From positions 1 through 45,606 of the forward strand of contig JAEUGY010000011.1 in the NCBI GenBank assembly GCA_016794625.1: a DNA stretch of 45,606 bases, given 5' to 3'. A model generated the notes under the pieces. It made no database searches, was not told where the DNA came from, and worked only from the letters and a program-made list of their open reading frames with translations. Numbering within the stretch: position 1 is the first letter of the stretch; every line of letters starts with the position of its first letter. Both the position numbers and the translations under genes were made by a program. Shown here piece by piece: positions 32,492-40,416 of the stretch. Origin of the DNA: Opitutaceae bacterium. Its GTDB lineage: Bacteria; Verrucomicrobiota; Verrucomicrobiia; Opitutales; Opitutaceae.

Positions 32492-35206
32492 ATGACCTCC
32501 GCTCAGATCCGTCAGTCGTTCCTCGATTTTTTTGCGAGCCAGGGGCACACGATTGTGCCCTCGTCCTCGCTGCTGCCGGACTCGCCCGGACTGCTCTTCA
32601 CCAACGCCGGCATGAATCAGTTCGTGCCGATCTTCCTCGGTGACCGGGCGGCGGACGTGTCGAAGTGGGCCGGCGTGCGTCCGAGCAAGGATACCCGGGC
32701 GGCGGATACGCAGAAGTGCATCCGCGCCGGTGGCAAACACAACGATCTGGAGGATGTCGGCTTCGACACCTACCACCACACGCTCTTCGAAATGCTGGGC
32801 AATTGGTCCTTCGGCGACTACTTCAAGAAGGAGTCGCTCACCTGGGGCTGGCACCTGCTGACCAAGGTCTGGGGCATGCCGGCCAAGCGCCTTTTCGCCA
32901 CGGTCTACGCGCCGAAGCCGGGCGACCCGTCGGAGTTTGACCACGAGGCGGCCGCGATCTGGACGGAGCTCTTCAAGGCCGAGGGTCTCGATCCCGCGAT
33001 CCACATCGTCCATGGCAATCGCAAGGACAACTTCTGGATGATGGGCGACACCGGCCCGTGCGGTCCGTGTTCCGAGATCCACTTCAACCTGCTCGCGAAT
33101 GACGACGAGGTCGAGGGCCGCAAACTCGTCAATTCCTCCAGCCCGCGCTGCATCGAGATTTGGAACCACGTGTTCATCCAGTTCAACGCCAACGCCGACG
33201 GCACCTTCTCACCGCTCGCGGCGAAGCACGTCGACACCGGCATGGGCTTTGAGCGCGTCGCCGGCATTCACGCCACGACCAAGGGCTTCACCACCTTCGG
33301 CGCGGAGCCGTCGAACTACGAGGCGGACGTCTTTGCGCCCCTGTTCGCCAAGGTCACCGCGCTGTCCGGCAAGACCTACGCGCGCACGGTTCCGACCAAA
33401 CGCGAGGGGCTGACCGAGCAGGAGCACATCGACATCGCCTTCCGCGTGCTCGCCGATCACGCCCGCACCATCAGTTGCGCCATCGCCGACGGCATCCTGC
33501 CGGGCAACGAAGGGCGCAACTACGTCATCCGCCGCATCCTCCGTCGCGGCATCCTCTATGGCACCAAGCTCGGCCTCAAGGCGGGCTTCTTCGAGCAACT
33601 CGTGGCGCCGGTGGTGGAGAGCCTCGGGCCGGTCTTTCCGGAGCTGGTCGCGCAGCAGGACATCGTGCGCCGCGTCATCCGCAGCGAGGAGGAGAGCTTC
33701 GGGCGCACCCTCGACCGCGGACTTAGCCTGTTCCAGGCCGCAGTCGCCGGCGGGGCCAGCCACGGGGCCGGCACCACGGTGGAGGGCGCCACCGCGTTCG
33801 AGCTGTACGACACGTATGGCTTCCCGCTCGACATGACCCAGCTTCTGGCGGCCGAGCGCGGACTGACCGTCGACACTGCCTCGTTCGAAGCGCTGATGGA
33901 AAAACAGCGCGAGCGCGGTCGCGCGGCGCAGAAAAAGGAAATCGTCGTCGCCGCCACCGAGGGCGAGGCGACGAACCTCAAGCCCACCGAGTTTCTCGGT
34001 TACACCGAGACGTCGGCGTCGGCGACTCTGCAGGAGATTGTGCGCGCGGACGCTGACACGTTCCTGATCTTCGACCGCACACCCTTCTACGCGGAAATGG
34101 GTGGCCAGGCGGGCGACTGCGGTACGGTCCGGGTGGCCGGCACGGAGCTGCACATCGCGGATACCGTGAAGGACAAGTCCGGACGCCACTTGCACAAGAC
34201 GGCCACGGATGCCTCCACCTTGACCGTTGGCACGCGCGCCGAGCTGTCGGTCGACCTCGGCCGTCGCCGCGCCATTTCGCGTCATCACTCCGCCGCGCAC
34301 CTCATCCATTGGGCGCTGCGCAAGGTGCTGGGCAACCACGTGCGCCAGGCCGGCACCTCCAAGACGCCGGACCGCATGCGGTTCGACTTCTCGCACTTCG
34401 AGGCGATGACACCCGAGCAGCTGCGCGAGGTGGAGCGCCTGGTGAACGAGAAGGTCATCGACAACGCCCGCGTGGAAACCTACGAGACCGATTTCGACAA
34501 GAAGCCCGAGGGCACGCTCGCGTTCTTCGGTGAGAAGTACGGCAAGGTGGTCCGGGTGGTCGACATCGGTGGATACAGCCGCGAGCTCTGCGGCGGCACC
34601 CACGTGGCGACCGCGGGCGAGATCGGTTTCATCAAGATCGTGGCGGAAATGGCGATCGCGGCCGGCACCCGCCGCATCGAGGCGGTGGCGGGCCAGGCGG
34701 CCTTCGACCTGCTCACGCATCATGACCAGCAACTCCGGGCCGTCGGCGCCAAGCTCAACGCGGGTCCGACGGATGTCGTGGCCAAGCTCGACGCTCTGCT
34801 CGCGCACAAGGCGGAGTCCGACCGCAAGCTCCGGGTCTTCGAGCAGAAGGCGGCGGCGGGGCTGGCGGATGAACTCGTGACGAAATCGACCGAACGCGGC
34901 GGCCTGCGGTTCGTGTCCGCCGTGGTCACCGTCGACTCGCCCGAAGCCCTGCGCGCGCTCGGTTCCCAGGTCGTGTCCAAGCTCGGTGAGGGCGTGGTCC
35001 GCCTCGGCGCCGTGCTGGGTGACAAGGCCACGGTGGTGGCCTTCTGTTCCCCGGCCGCGATCAAGGCCGGGCACCAGGCGGGTAAACTCGTCGCGGCCCT
35101 CTGCGCCCAGATCGGTGGCAAAGGCGGCGGCAAACCCGATTTCGCGATGGGCGGCGGCAAGGAAACCGCCCGCCTCACCGAAGTCCTCGCCGAACCGGTG
35201 TTGTAA
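32492..35206 (+). CDS. alaS: Alanine--tRNA ligase
   Basis: The 904-residue protein has the full domain order. The class II catalytic core opens SAQIRQSFLDFFASQGHTIVPSSSLLP and FTNAGMNQFVPIFLG. The tRNA-recognition region follows. The editing domain has HHSAAHLIHWALRKVLGNHVRQAG and CGGTHVATAGEIGF (the zinc-binding His/His and Cys/His pairs). The C-Ala domain ends GGGKPDFAMGGGKETARLTEVL. It charges tRNA-Ala and removes mischarged Ser and Gly. Length is typical. The start codon is preceded directly by pyrimidine-rich heptad repeat, so the leader has no Shine-Dalgarno sequence. It is followed by a REP doublet. Confidence 0.97.
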   Translation: MTSAQIRQSFLDFFASQGHTIVPSSSLLPDSPGLLFTNAGMNQFVPIFLGDRAADVSKWAGVRPSKDTRAADTQKCIRAGGKHNDLEDVGFDTYHHTLFEMLGNWSFGDYFKKESLTWGWHLLTKVWGMPAKRLFATVYAPKPGDPSEFDHEAAAIWTELFKAEGLDPAIHIVHGNRKDNFWMMGDTGPCGPCSEIHFNLLANDDEVEGRKLVNSSSPRCIEIWNHVFIQFNANADGTFSPLAAKHVDTGMGFERVAGIHATTKGFTTFGAEPSNYEADVFAPLFAKVTALSGKTYARTVPTKREGLTEQEHIDIAFRVLADHARTISCAIADGILPGNEGRNYVIRRILRRGILYGTKLGLKAGFFEQLVAPVVESLGPVFPELVAQQDIVRRVIRSEEESFGRTLDRGLSLFQAAVAGGASHGAGTTVEGATAFELYDTYGFPLDMTQLLAAERGLTVDTASFEALMEKQRERGRAAQKKEIVVAATEGEATNLKPTEFLGYTETSASATLQEIVRADADTFLIFDRTPFYAEMGGQAGDCGTVRVAGTELHIADTVKDKSGRHLHKTATDASTLTVGTRAELSVDLGRRRAISRHHSAAHLIHWALRKVLGNHVRQAGTSKTPDRMRFDFSHFEAMTPEQLREVERLVNEKVIDNARVETYETDFDKKPEGTLAFFGEKYGKVVRVVDIGGYSRELCGGTHVATAGEIGFIKIVAEMAIAAGTRRIEAVAGQAAFDLLTHHDQQLRAVGAKLNAGPTDVVAKLDALLAHKAESDRKLRVFEQKAAAGLADELVTKSTERGGLRFVSAVVTVDSPEALRALGSQVVSKLGEGVVRLGAVLGDKATVVAFCSPAAIKAGHQAGKLVAALCAQIGGKGGGKPDFAMGGGKETARLTEVLAEPVL

Positions 35207-35226
35207 CCTCGTTCGGATTCACTCTG

Positions 35227-35331
35227 GGAGGGCGCCGCTCCGTCGGCGCCGGTTCAGCGTCGCAATTACCAAAACGGGCGGGCGCAGGTTTTCGAGGGGC
35301 GTTCCCCGGCGTCGACGGAGCGACGCCCTCC
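35227..35331. repeat. REP-type inverted doublet (family A)
   Basis: The left arm at 35227-35252 starts GGAGGGCGCCGCTC and the right arm at 35306-35331 ends GAGCGACGCCCTCC. This doublet follows alaS by 20 bp. Both arms can fold alone (for instance GGCGCC and GGCGTCGACGCC cores) or with each other. Confidence 0.8.
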
Positions 35332-35446
35332 ATCAGAGCCCTAGATCAATCAAAAAAGGCTTACGTTCGGTTTCTCACCTCAACGTTCGCGCCCCCGCCT
35401 GCGCTCCCTCCAACGGACACCTGCCTGTGATCGCGCTGTCGGTCCG

Positions 35447-35493
35447 TTTCACCTTTCACTCTTCGCCCTTCACTCTTCACCGCTCCTGCGGTG
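35447..35493 (-). repeat. Heptad block plus hairpin before alkC
   Basis: Five 7-bp units in the TTC sense (35447-35481) lead into the hairpin CACCGC-TCCT-GCGGTG (35478-35493). The hairpin's outer base is the C pairing with the G of the first GAA when read on the minus strand. It ends six bases before the start codon at 35500. Confidence 0.85.
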
Positions 35494-35499
35494 CCGTCC

Positions 35500-36609
35500 A
35501 TGCCCTCTGAACCTGCGCCGGCGTCGAACGCCTTCAAACATTGGTTCAACGAGCAGCGCTACCGGGATCTCGCCGCGTTGCTGGCGGCCGAAGCCCGGCG
35601 CTTTGACCGCGAGCATTTCCTTCGACTGACGCTGACCGGGCTGGAGGAGCGCGAACTCATGGACCGTGTCCGCCAGACCGCGCTCGCCTGCGAGGCGGCG
35701 CTCTCCGGGACGTATCGCGACAAGGTGCACGTGTTGCGTGCGATCGCGCCGCAGGTGGGACATACCTTTGTCGGGATCGCGCTGTGCGACTTTATCGCCC
35801 GGTACGGCTTGGACGACCCCGACTTTTCTCTCGCCGCCTTGCGCGAACTGACCCGGTACGGTTCGGCGGAATTCGCGGTGCGACCCTTCCTGGTGCGGGA
35901 CCTCGCGGGCACCTTGCAGACCCTGACGCGTTGGGCGGAGGACGAAGACGAACACGTACGCCGGCTCGCCAGCGAGGGCAGTCGTCCGCGGCTGCCGTGG
36001 GGGGTGCGCCTGACCGCACTTGTGCGCGACCCGGATCCGACCGGGCCCATTCTGGAGCGACTGCAGGACGATCCTTCCCTCTACGTGCGCAAATCGGTCG
36101 CGAACCACCTCAACGACATCGCCAAGGACCACCCCGACCGCGTGATCGCACGCGTGTCCGCGTGGAATCGAGGCCGTCCGGGCACGGCTTGGATTGTGCG
36201 ACATGCGTTGCGCACCCTGATCAAACGAGGGGATGCCCGCGCCTTGAGTCTGTTGGGAGCCACCGGCCGGCCCTCCGTCTCCGTTCGTGCCTTCGCCGCC
36301 CGCCCCAAGACCCTCCGGCTCGGCGATGCGTTGGAACTGCAGGCCACGTTCCGTTCGACCGGTCGGAAGGTCCAGAGCCTGGTCGTCGACTATGTCATTC
36401 ACTATGTGAAGGCCAATGGCAGCACCTCGGGCAAGGTTTTCAAATGGACCCGCGTGGAGCTCGCCCCCGGAGCGGAGGTCAGCCTCGTCAAGCGTCAGGT
36501 GATAAAGGACTTTTCCACGCGGCGGCACCAGGCCGGCGTTCACCGGATCGAACTTCAAATCAATGGACAGCGCCCGGCGGAAACCTCGTTTGTTTTGCGC
36601 CGTCCCTGA
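35500..36609 (+). CDS. alkC: AlkC-type DNA glycosylase (HEAT-like repeats plus Ig-like domain)
   Basis: The 369-residue protein has HEAT-like repeats over about residues 1-250 (VRQTALACEAALSGTYRDKVHVLRAIAPQ, FVRPFLVRDLAGT-like segments and LQDDPSLYVRKSVANHLNDIAKDHPDRVI). RRLASEGSRPRLPWG is typical of AlkC. The C-terminal third (about 265-369, PKTLRLGDALELQATFRSTGRKVQSLVVDYVIHYVKANG) looks like an Ig-type beta domain, which is what separates AlkC from AlkD. AlkC removes alkylated bases such as 3-methyladenine and 3-methylcytosine from DNA. Start chosen at ATG 35500; a GTG at 35491 is in the repeat. The gene lies between a REP doublet and heptad block on one side and a second REP doublet on the other. 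Confidence 0.88.
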   Translation: MPSEPAPASNAFKHWFNEQRYRDLAALLAAEARRFDREHFLRLTLTGLEERELMDRVRQTALACEAALSGTYRDKVHVLRAIAPQVGHTFVGIALCDFIARYGLDDPDFSLAALRELTRYGSAEFAVRPFLVRDLAGTLQTLTRWAEDEDEHVRRLASEGSRPRLPWGVRLTALVRDPDPTGPILERLQDDPSLYVRKSVANHLNDIAKDHPDRVIARVSAWNRGRPGTAWIVRHALRTLIKRGDARALSLLGATGRPSVSVRAFAARPKTLRLGDALELQATFRSTGRKVQSLVVDYVIHYVKANGSTSGKVFKWTRVELAPGAEVSLVKRQVIKDFSTRRHQAGVHRIELQINGQRPAETSFVLRRP

Positions 36610-36715
36610 GCGTATCGGCCCATAAGCGTTCACTTTGGAAGCAGGGGGAGCCTTCAGCTCAACTGAAGCTACTCCGAATAGGCTCGGGTGGAGGGCAGCA
36701 TGCCCTGAGCCCGTC

Positions 36716-36821
36716 GAAGGGCGTCGCTCAGTCGACGCCGGGGGACGAACCCCGCAACCCTGCGTCCGTACGTTCTCGGTGAACGCAACGCGCAACCGGC
36801 GTCGACGGAGCGACGCCCTCC
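36716..36821. repeat. REP-type inverted doublet (family A), degenerate left arm
   Basis: The left arm at 36716-36741 (GAAGGGCGTCGCTCAGTCG) is diverged, and the right arm at 36796-36821 is identical to that at 35306-35331. A GGGCAGCATGCCCTGAGCCC stretch just left of it (36693-36712) is itself palindromic at its start. The rest of 36610-36986 holds nothing I can name. Confidence 0.75.
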
Positions 36822-36986
36822 ATCTATCCCACGCTCACCGAAGTGCTCTCTGCCGCGTTGTTTCAAAGTTAACGCATATGGGGCACCGCCCCCCTGGTCG
36901 CCCTCCCGCCCGCGGACGTTCGGAGAGAACGGCAAATGCCGGTTGAGCTCGGCGGGAATCGTGTCACGGTGAGGGGCTCTTCGACC

Positions 36987-37439
36987 ATGACTTCCTATCG
37001 CGCACCGGACCTCAGCCAGCATCCTCCCCGCAGCCCTCGCGTCCGTCTCGGCGGGTTTGTGCATCTGCCCCGCCTGCTCGACAAGGCCCGGGCGCAGACC
37101 ATGGGCAAACTGGGTGACTACGTGTTTCCGTGTCCCCTCGACAAGCGCTTCTTTGGCTTCACCGGAATCGACGCCGATGCCTTTCTCGCCGAGGTGAAGC
37201 AGGGCAAGTCCGACACCGCCATGCTCGCGTGGGTGGAAAGCGCGATGAAGCCGCTTCGCCTGCCGCACGAAATTGAAGCCTGGTCCTGCTGGCTCGAGCG
37301 CCTCGCGCCGGGCGATGCGGATCGCCACGCCGGATTTGCCGATACCCTGCGCGCGATCGCCCCGGGCCGGGCGGATATCCGCACCTCGTTCGATCGCCTG
37401 GATCTCGACGACTACGTCAGCTTCGGCGGAGTCGCCTGA
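36987..37439 (+). CDS. DUF5069 domain protein
   Basis: The 150-residue protein starts at ATG 36987 (MTSYRAPDLSQHPPRSPRVRLGGFVHLPRLLDKARAQTMGKLGDY). PDLxxxPPRSPRxRLGGFVxLPRxLDKxRA is the signature of DUF5069, a family common in Verrucomicrobia and related phyla. The rest includes FFGFTGIDADAFLAEVKQGKSDTAMLAWVE and a C-terminal DLDDYVSFGG. The family has no assigned function. It lacks signal peptide or membrane segments and appears cytoplasmic. It sits 44 bp before ispH in the same direction. Confidence 0.88.
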   Translation: MTSYRAPDLSQHPPRSPRVRLGGFVHLPRLLDKARAQTMGKLGDYVFPCPLDKRFFGFTGIDADAFLAEVKQGKSDTAMLAWVESAMKPLRLPHEIEAWSCWLERLAPGDADRHAGFADTLRAIAPGRADIRTSFDRLDLDDYVSFGGVA

Positions 37440-37483
37440 CCGGCCGCACTTCGCCCGATCAGCGACCTTTTCCCAACGACGGC

Positions 37484-39256
37484 ATGAATCCCAGCGCACC
37501 TCCACAAATCTGCGCCCACCTCGCGTTCGACGCCAACAACCGCCTCGCGGTGCGCAAGCTCGGCGGAAAGCAGGGGCTCGCCTTCACCGGCAGCGATCCG
37601 GCGATGGCGCTGCAGCGGCTGGAATCGAGCTACTCGGAGCACACTCGGCCGGTGGAGATGTTCTCGCTCGAGGCGGCGGGACGCGCCTACCGGGTGTTTT
37701 TTGTGCAGGTGACCGGAGAACCGAAAGACAGCGAGATCGCGCTGCAGTCGATCGATGCGCTCCTCGCCCGGGCCGATTCGCTGGCCCCGTCGCTGCTCGC
37801 CCTGCTGCGGGCGATCGATCCGCACCTCGTGCAGATTCCCTACCTGCACCTGAGCGAGAGCGATTTCATCTACAAATTCCGTCCCGAGAAGGAACGCAAC
37901 CCCGGTATCTACGCCCAGGATGCGCAGGCCGAGGGCCTGTACCAGTCGCGCCTCTGCGCCGCGATCAAGGAGCTGGCCCGCCAGCATGAGCGTACGGCGG
38001 TCGCGCCGGTGACGCTCGACTTTGGCGCCGTCCAGTACCTCATCCCGAGCCACTTCGGCTTCTGCCTCGGCGTGCGCAACGCGATCGAGCGCGCCTACGA
38101 GACGCTCGCCGCCAACCCCGGCCGGCGGGTGTTCATGCTCTCCGAGCTGATCCACAATCCCTTCGTCAATGACGATCTCCGGCAGCGGGGTCTGCTCTAC
38201 CTGCAGAGCGACAAAGGGGTGCCGCTGACGGTCGATGGACGGAAGACGACCGAGGCGCCCGGTGTGGCCCTGCGCTGGGACGGACTGACGTCGGACGACA
38301 TTGTCATCATCCCCGCCTTCGGCGCGACCGACGACGACAAGGCCCGACTCGTGCGCAAGGGCATCGCCGTGTTTCAGCATGATGCGACGTGCATGCTGGT
38401 GGAGAAGGTGTGGAAGGCGGCCCGCACGTATGGACGGGAAGGCTACACCGTGGTCATCCATGGTAAGTCGGAGCACGAGGAGACCAAGGCCACCTTCGCC
38501 AACACCCGCCGTTACGCGCAGGCGGTGATCGTGCGCAACCTCGAGGAAACCCGCCGCCTGATCGCCCTCGCCGGCAGCCGGGACCCGGCGGAGCGAGCCC
38601 GCTTTTACGAGGTGTTCGCCGGTAAATTCACCCCCGGGTTCGACGTCGACCGGGACCTGCAGCGCGTCGCGGTCGTCAATCAGACCACGCTCCTGATGAA
38701 TGAGACCCGCGCGATCATCCAGGCGCTGCGCGACGGGTTCGCTGAGATTTACGGGCCGGATCGTCCGGGTGAGCCCGCCCGGGTGGGCGGCTCCGGGCGC
38801 CATGACACCCTGTGTTATGCGACGCAGGTCAACCAGGACGCCCTGGCGCGCGCGCTGCAGGAGCCGCTCGACGCGGCCTTTGTCATCGGGGGCAAGAATT
38901 CCTCCAACACCTACCAGCTTTACCGCCTCTGCGAACAAAAGCTGCCGGGACGCGCCTTCTTCATCCAGAGCGAGGCGAGCATCAAGTCCCGCGAATCCGT
39001 CGAACACTATGTGTTTCCCGGACACGAAAGCGCGGGCAGTGCGCATGCCGGACACGTGGAGACCCATCCGCTCTGGCCCGACGATTTCAGCCCCAAGCGC
39101 GTGCTCATCACCGGAGGTGCTTCGTGCCCGGACGGCATCATCCAGCAGGTGATCCACCGCATCAATTCCCTCTGGCCGCCAGACCGCCTCCGCCCGATCG
39201 AGGCCGTATTGGCCGACCTGCAAGCAGCGCGCGATCGCCCCGCGACGCCGGCTTGA
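37484..39256 (+). CDS. ispH: 4-hydroxy-3-methylbut-2-enyl diphosphate reductase with long N-terminal extension
   Basis: The 590-residue protein carries the IspH core at about 185-580. The three [4Fe-4S] cysteines are in GFCLGVRNAIERAYE (Cys194), HDATCMLVEKVW (Cys303) and GGASCPDGIIQQV (Cys548). HGKSEHEETKATFAN, NQTTLLMNETRAI and TQVNQDAL match the active-site blocks. SELIHNPFVNDDLRQRG is the form found in cyanobacterial and plant IspH. It makes IPP and DMAPP in the last step of the MEP pathway. The first 180 residues (AHLAFDANNRLAVRKLGGKQGLAFTGSDPAM and onward) are not part of typical IspH and I do not recognise them. Confidence 0.93.
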   Translation: MNPSAPPQICAHLAFDANNRLAVRKLGGKQGLAFTGSDPAMALQRLESSYSEHTRPVEMFSLEAAGRAYRVFFVQVTGEPKDSEIALQSIDALLARADSLAPSLLALLRAIDPHLVQIPYLHLSESDFIYKFRPEKERNPGIYAQDAQAEGLYQSRLCAAIKELARQHERTAVAPVTLDFGAVQYLIPSHFGFCLGVRNAIERAYETLAANPGRRVFMLSELIHNPFVNDDLRQRGLLYLQSDKGVPLTVDGRKTTEAPGVALRWDGLTSDDIVIIPAFGATDDDKARLVRKGIAVFQHDATCMLVEKVWKAARTYGREGYTVVIHGKSEHEETKATFANTRRYAQAVIVRNLEETRRLIALAGSRDPAERARFYEVFAGKFTPGFDVDRDLQRVAVVNQTTLLMNETRAIIQALRDGFAEIYGPDRPGEPARVGGSGRHDTLCYATQVNQDALARALQEPLDAAFVIGGKNSSNTYQLYRLCEQKLPGRAFFIQSEASIKSRESVEHYVFPGHESAGSAHAGHVETHPLWPDDFSPKRVLITGGASCPDGIIQQVIHRINSLWPPDRLRPIEAVLADLQAARDRPATPA

Positions 39257-39289
39257 GGCGGCGGCCTTTCCATGATGAGGATGCCTTCC

Positions 39290-39398
39290 GTTGGAGGTGG
39301 GGTCGCAGACCCCGCGAGGATGGCGTCGCGTGAAGAAATCGGACATCGGAGGCGGGCCCGATAGGTCCCGTCCCGGCCTCAACGAGGCCAGCTCCAAC
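39290..39398. repeat. Palindromic inverted doublet (family B)
   Basis: The left arm starts GTTGGAGGTGGGGTCGCAGA (39290), and the right arm is GGCCTCAACGAGGCC followed by AGCTCCAAC (39375-39398). It occupies most of the space between ispH and the channel gene, which argues that the channel starts after it. Confidence 0.65.
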
Positions 39399-39488
39399 AC
39401 GACCGCTACAAATTCCGCGCCCGCTTCTCCCGTTGGCGCCTCCTCGCCACCGGCTACGCAGGCAGGAAACGCGGTCGCGCCGCTTGAC

Positions 39489-40376
39489 GTGCGGGCTGGA
39501 GCCCGTTTTTTCCGTGCCGTGTTTTCCTCTCTTTCCTCCTTCGCCCGTCGCGTAACCGAGTCGACTGGTTTCCAACGCTTCATTCTCGCGGTGATCGTCT
39601 TTGCCGGCGTGCTGGTCGGCATTGAAACCGATCCGGCCGCGGTCGAGCGGGCGGGGGCGCTGCTCCACACGCTGGACCGCGTCGTGCTTGTGATTTTTGT
39701 CGCCGAGCTGGTCCTCCGTCTGCTGGCCCAAGGGACCCGCCCGTGGCGCTACTTTGTCGATCCGTGGAATGTCTTCGATTTTGTCATCGTCGCCATCTGC
39801 CTGCTTCCGTTTCACACCCAGTTCGCGGCCGTCCTGCGGCTGGCTCGCGTGCTGCGTGTGCTGCGCCTCGTCACGGCGGTGCCGCGACTGCAGATTCTGG
39901 TCGGGGCGCTGCTCAAGAGCGTGCCGTCGATGGGCTACGTGGCACTGCTGCTCAGCCTGCACTTCTACGTTTATGCCGTGGTCGGCGTGACCTTTTTCGG
40001 AGCGGCCGACCCGGCCCATTTTGGAGGCCTCGGACGGGCCGCGCTGACCTTGTTCCAGGTGGTGACCCTGGAGGGTTGGGTCGATGTGATGGACGTGCAG
40101 ATCGCCGCCCTGTCGTCGCCCTGGATCCCGGTGATCTACTTCGTCAGCTTCATTCTCTTCGGCACGATGATCATGCTCAACCTCCTCATCGGCGTCATTG
40201 TCAACGGCATGGACGAAGCGCGCGAAGAGACCGAGGATTCGACCCGCGCCAGCCACCTCGCCAAGGGAGGGGAGCCGTCCGTGGAGGACGATCTGGTGAC
40301 CCTGCAGCGCCAGGTGGACAGTCTATCCCAGGCAATCGGCACGCTTCAGCGTCGCGTGCGCGAACGCTCCCGTTAA
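39489..40376 (+). CDS. Voltage-gated cation channel of the BacNav/CavMr type
   Basis: The 295-residue protein has six membrane segments: S1 (about 30-46), S2 (64-80), S3 (96-108), an S4 with Arg at 117, 120, 123 and 126 (LRLARVLRVLRLVTAVPRLQ), S5 (150-168) and S6 (215-240, IMLNLLIGVIVNGMDEA). A pore loop lies between S5 and S6. The selectivity filter reads TLEGWVD (193-199), where bacterial sodium channels have TLESW. A coiled coil ends the protein (DDLVTLQRQVDSLSQAIGTLQRRV), as in tetrameric members. I choose GTG 39489 as start, since earlier starts (GTG 39330, ATG 39291) would add a repeat-derived, low-complexity head. Confidence 0.9.
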   Translation: MRAGARFFRAVFSSLSSFARRVTESTGFQRFILAVIVFAGVLVGIETDPAAVERAGALLHTLDRVVLVIFVAELVLRLLAQGTRPWRYFVDPWNVFDFVIVAICLLPFHTQFAAVLRLARVLRVLRLVTAVPRLQILVGALLKSVPSMGYVALLLSLHFYVYAVVGVTFFGAADPAHFGGLGRAALTLFQVVTLEGWVDVMDVQIAALSSPWIPVIYFVSFILFGTMIMLNLLIGVIVNGMDEAREETEDSTRASHLAKGGEPSVEDDLVTLQRQVDSLSQAIGTLQRRVRERSR

Positions 40377-40416
40377 CCCCCGTCCGAGCCATTCCGGCCC
40401 GCTCCGAGAGGAACGA

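Noticed and set aside
39291-39488. Upstream starts of the voltage-gated channel
   Set aside because: The segment overlaps a palindromic doublet and encodes a low-complexity Ser/Thr/Pro/Ala head; GTG 39489 gives the normal family length.
37412-39670. Long open frame on the minus strand opposite ispH
   Set aside because: No motif is present and it covers the whole of ispH, whose three cluster cysteines are clear.
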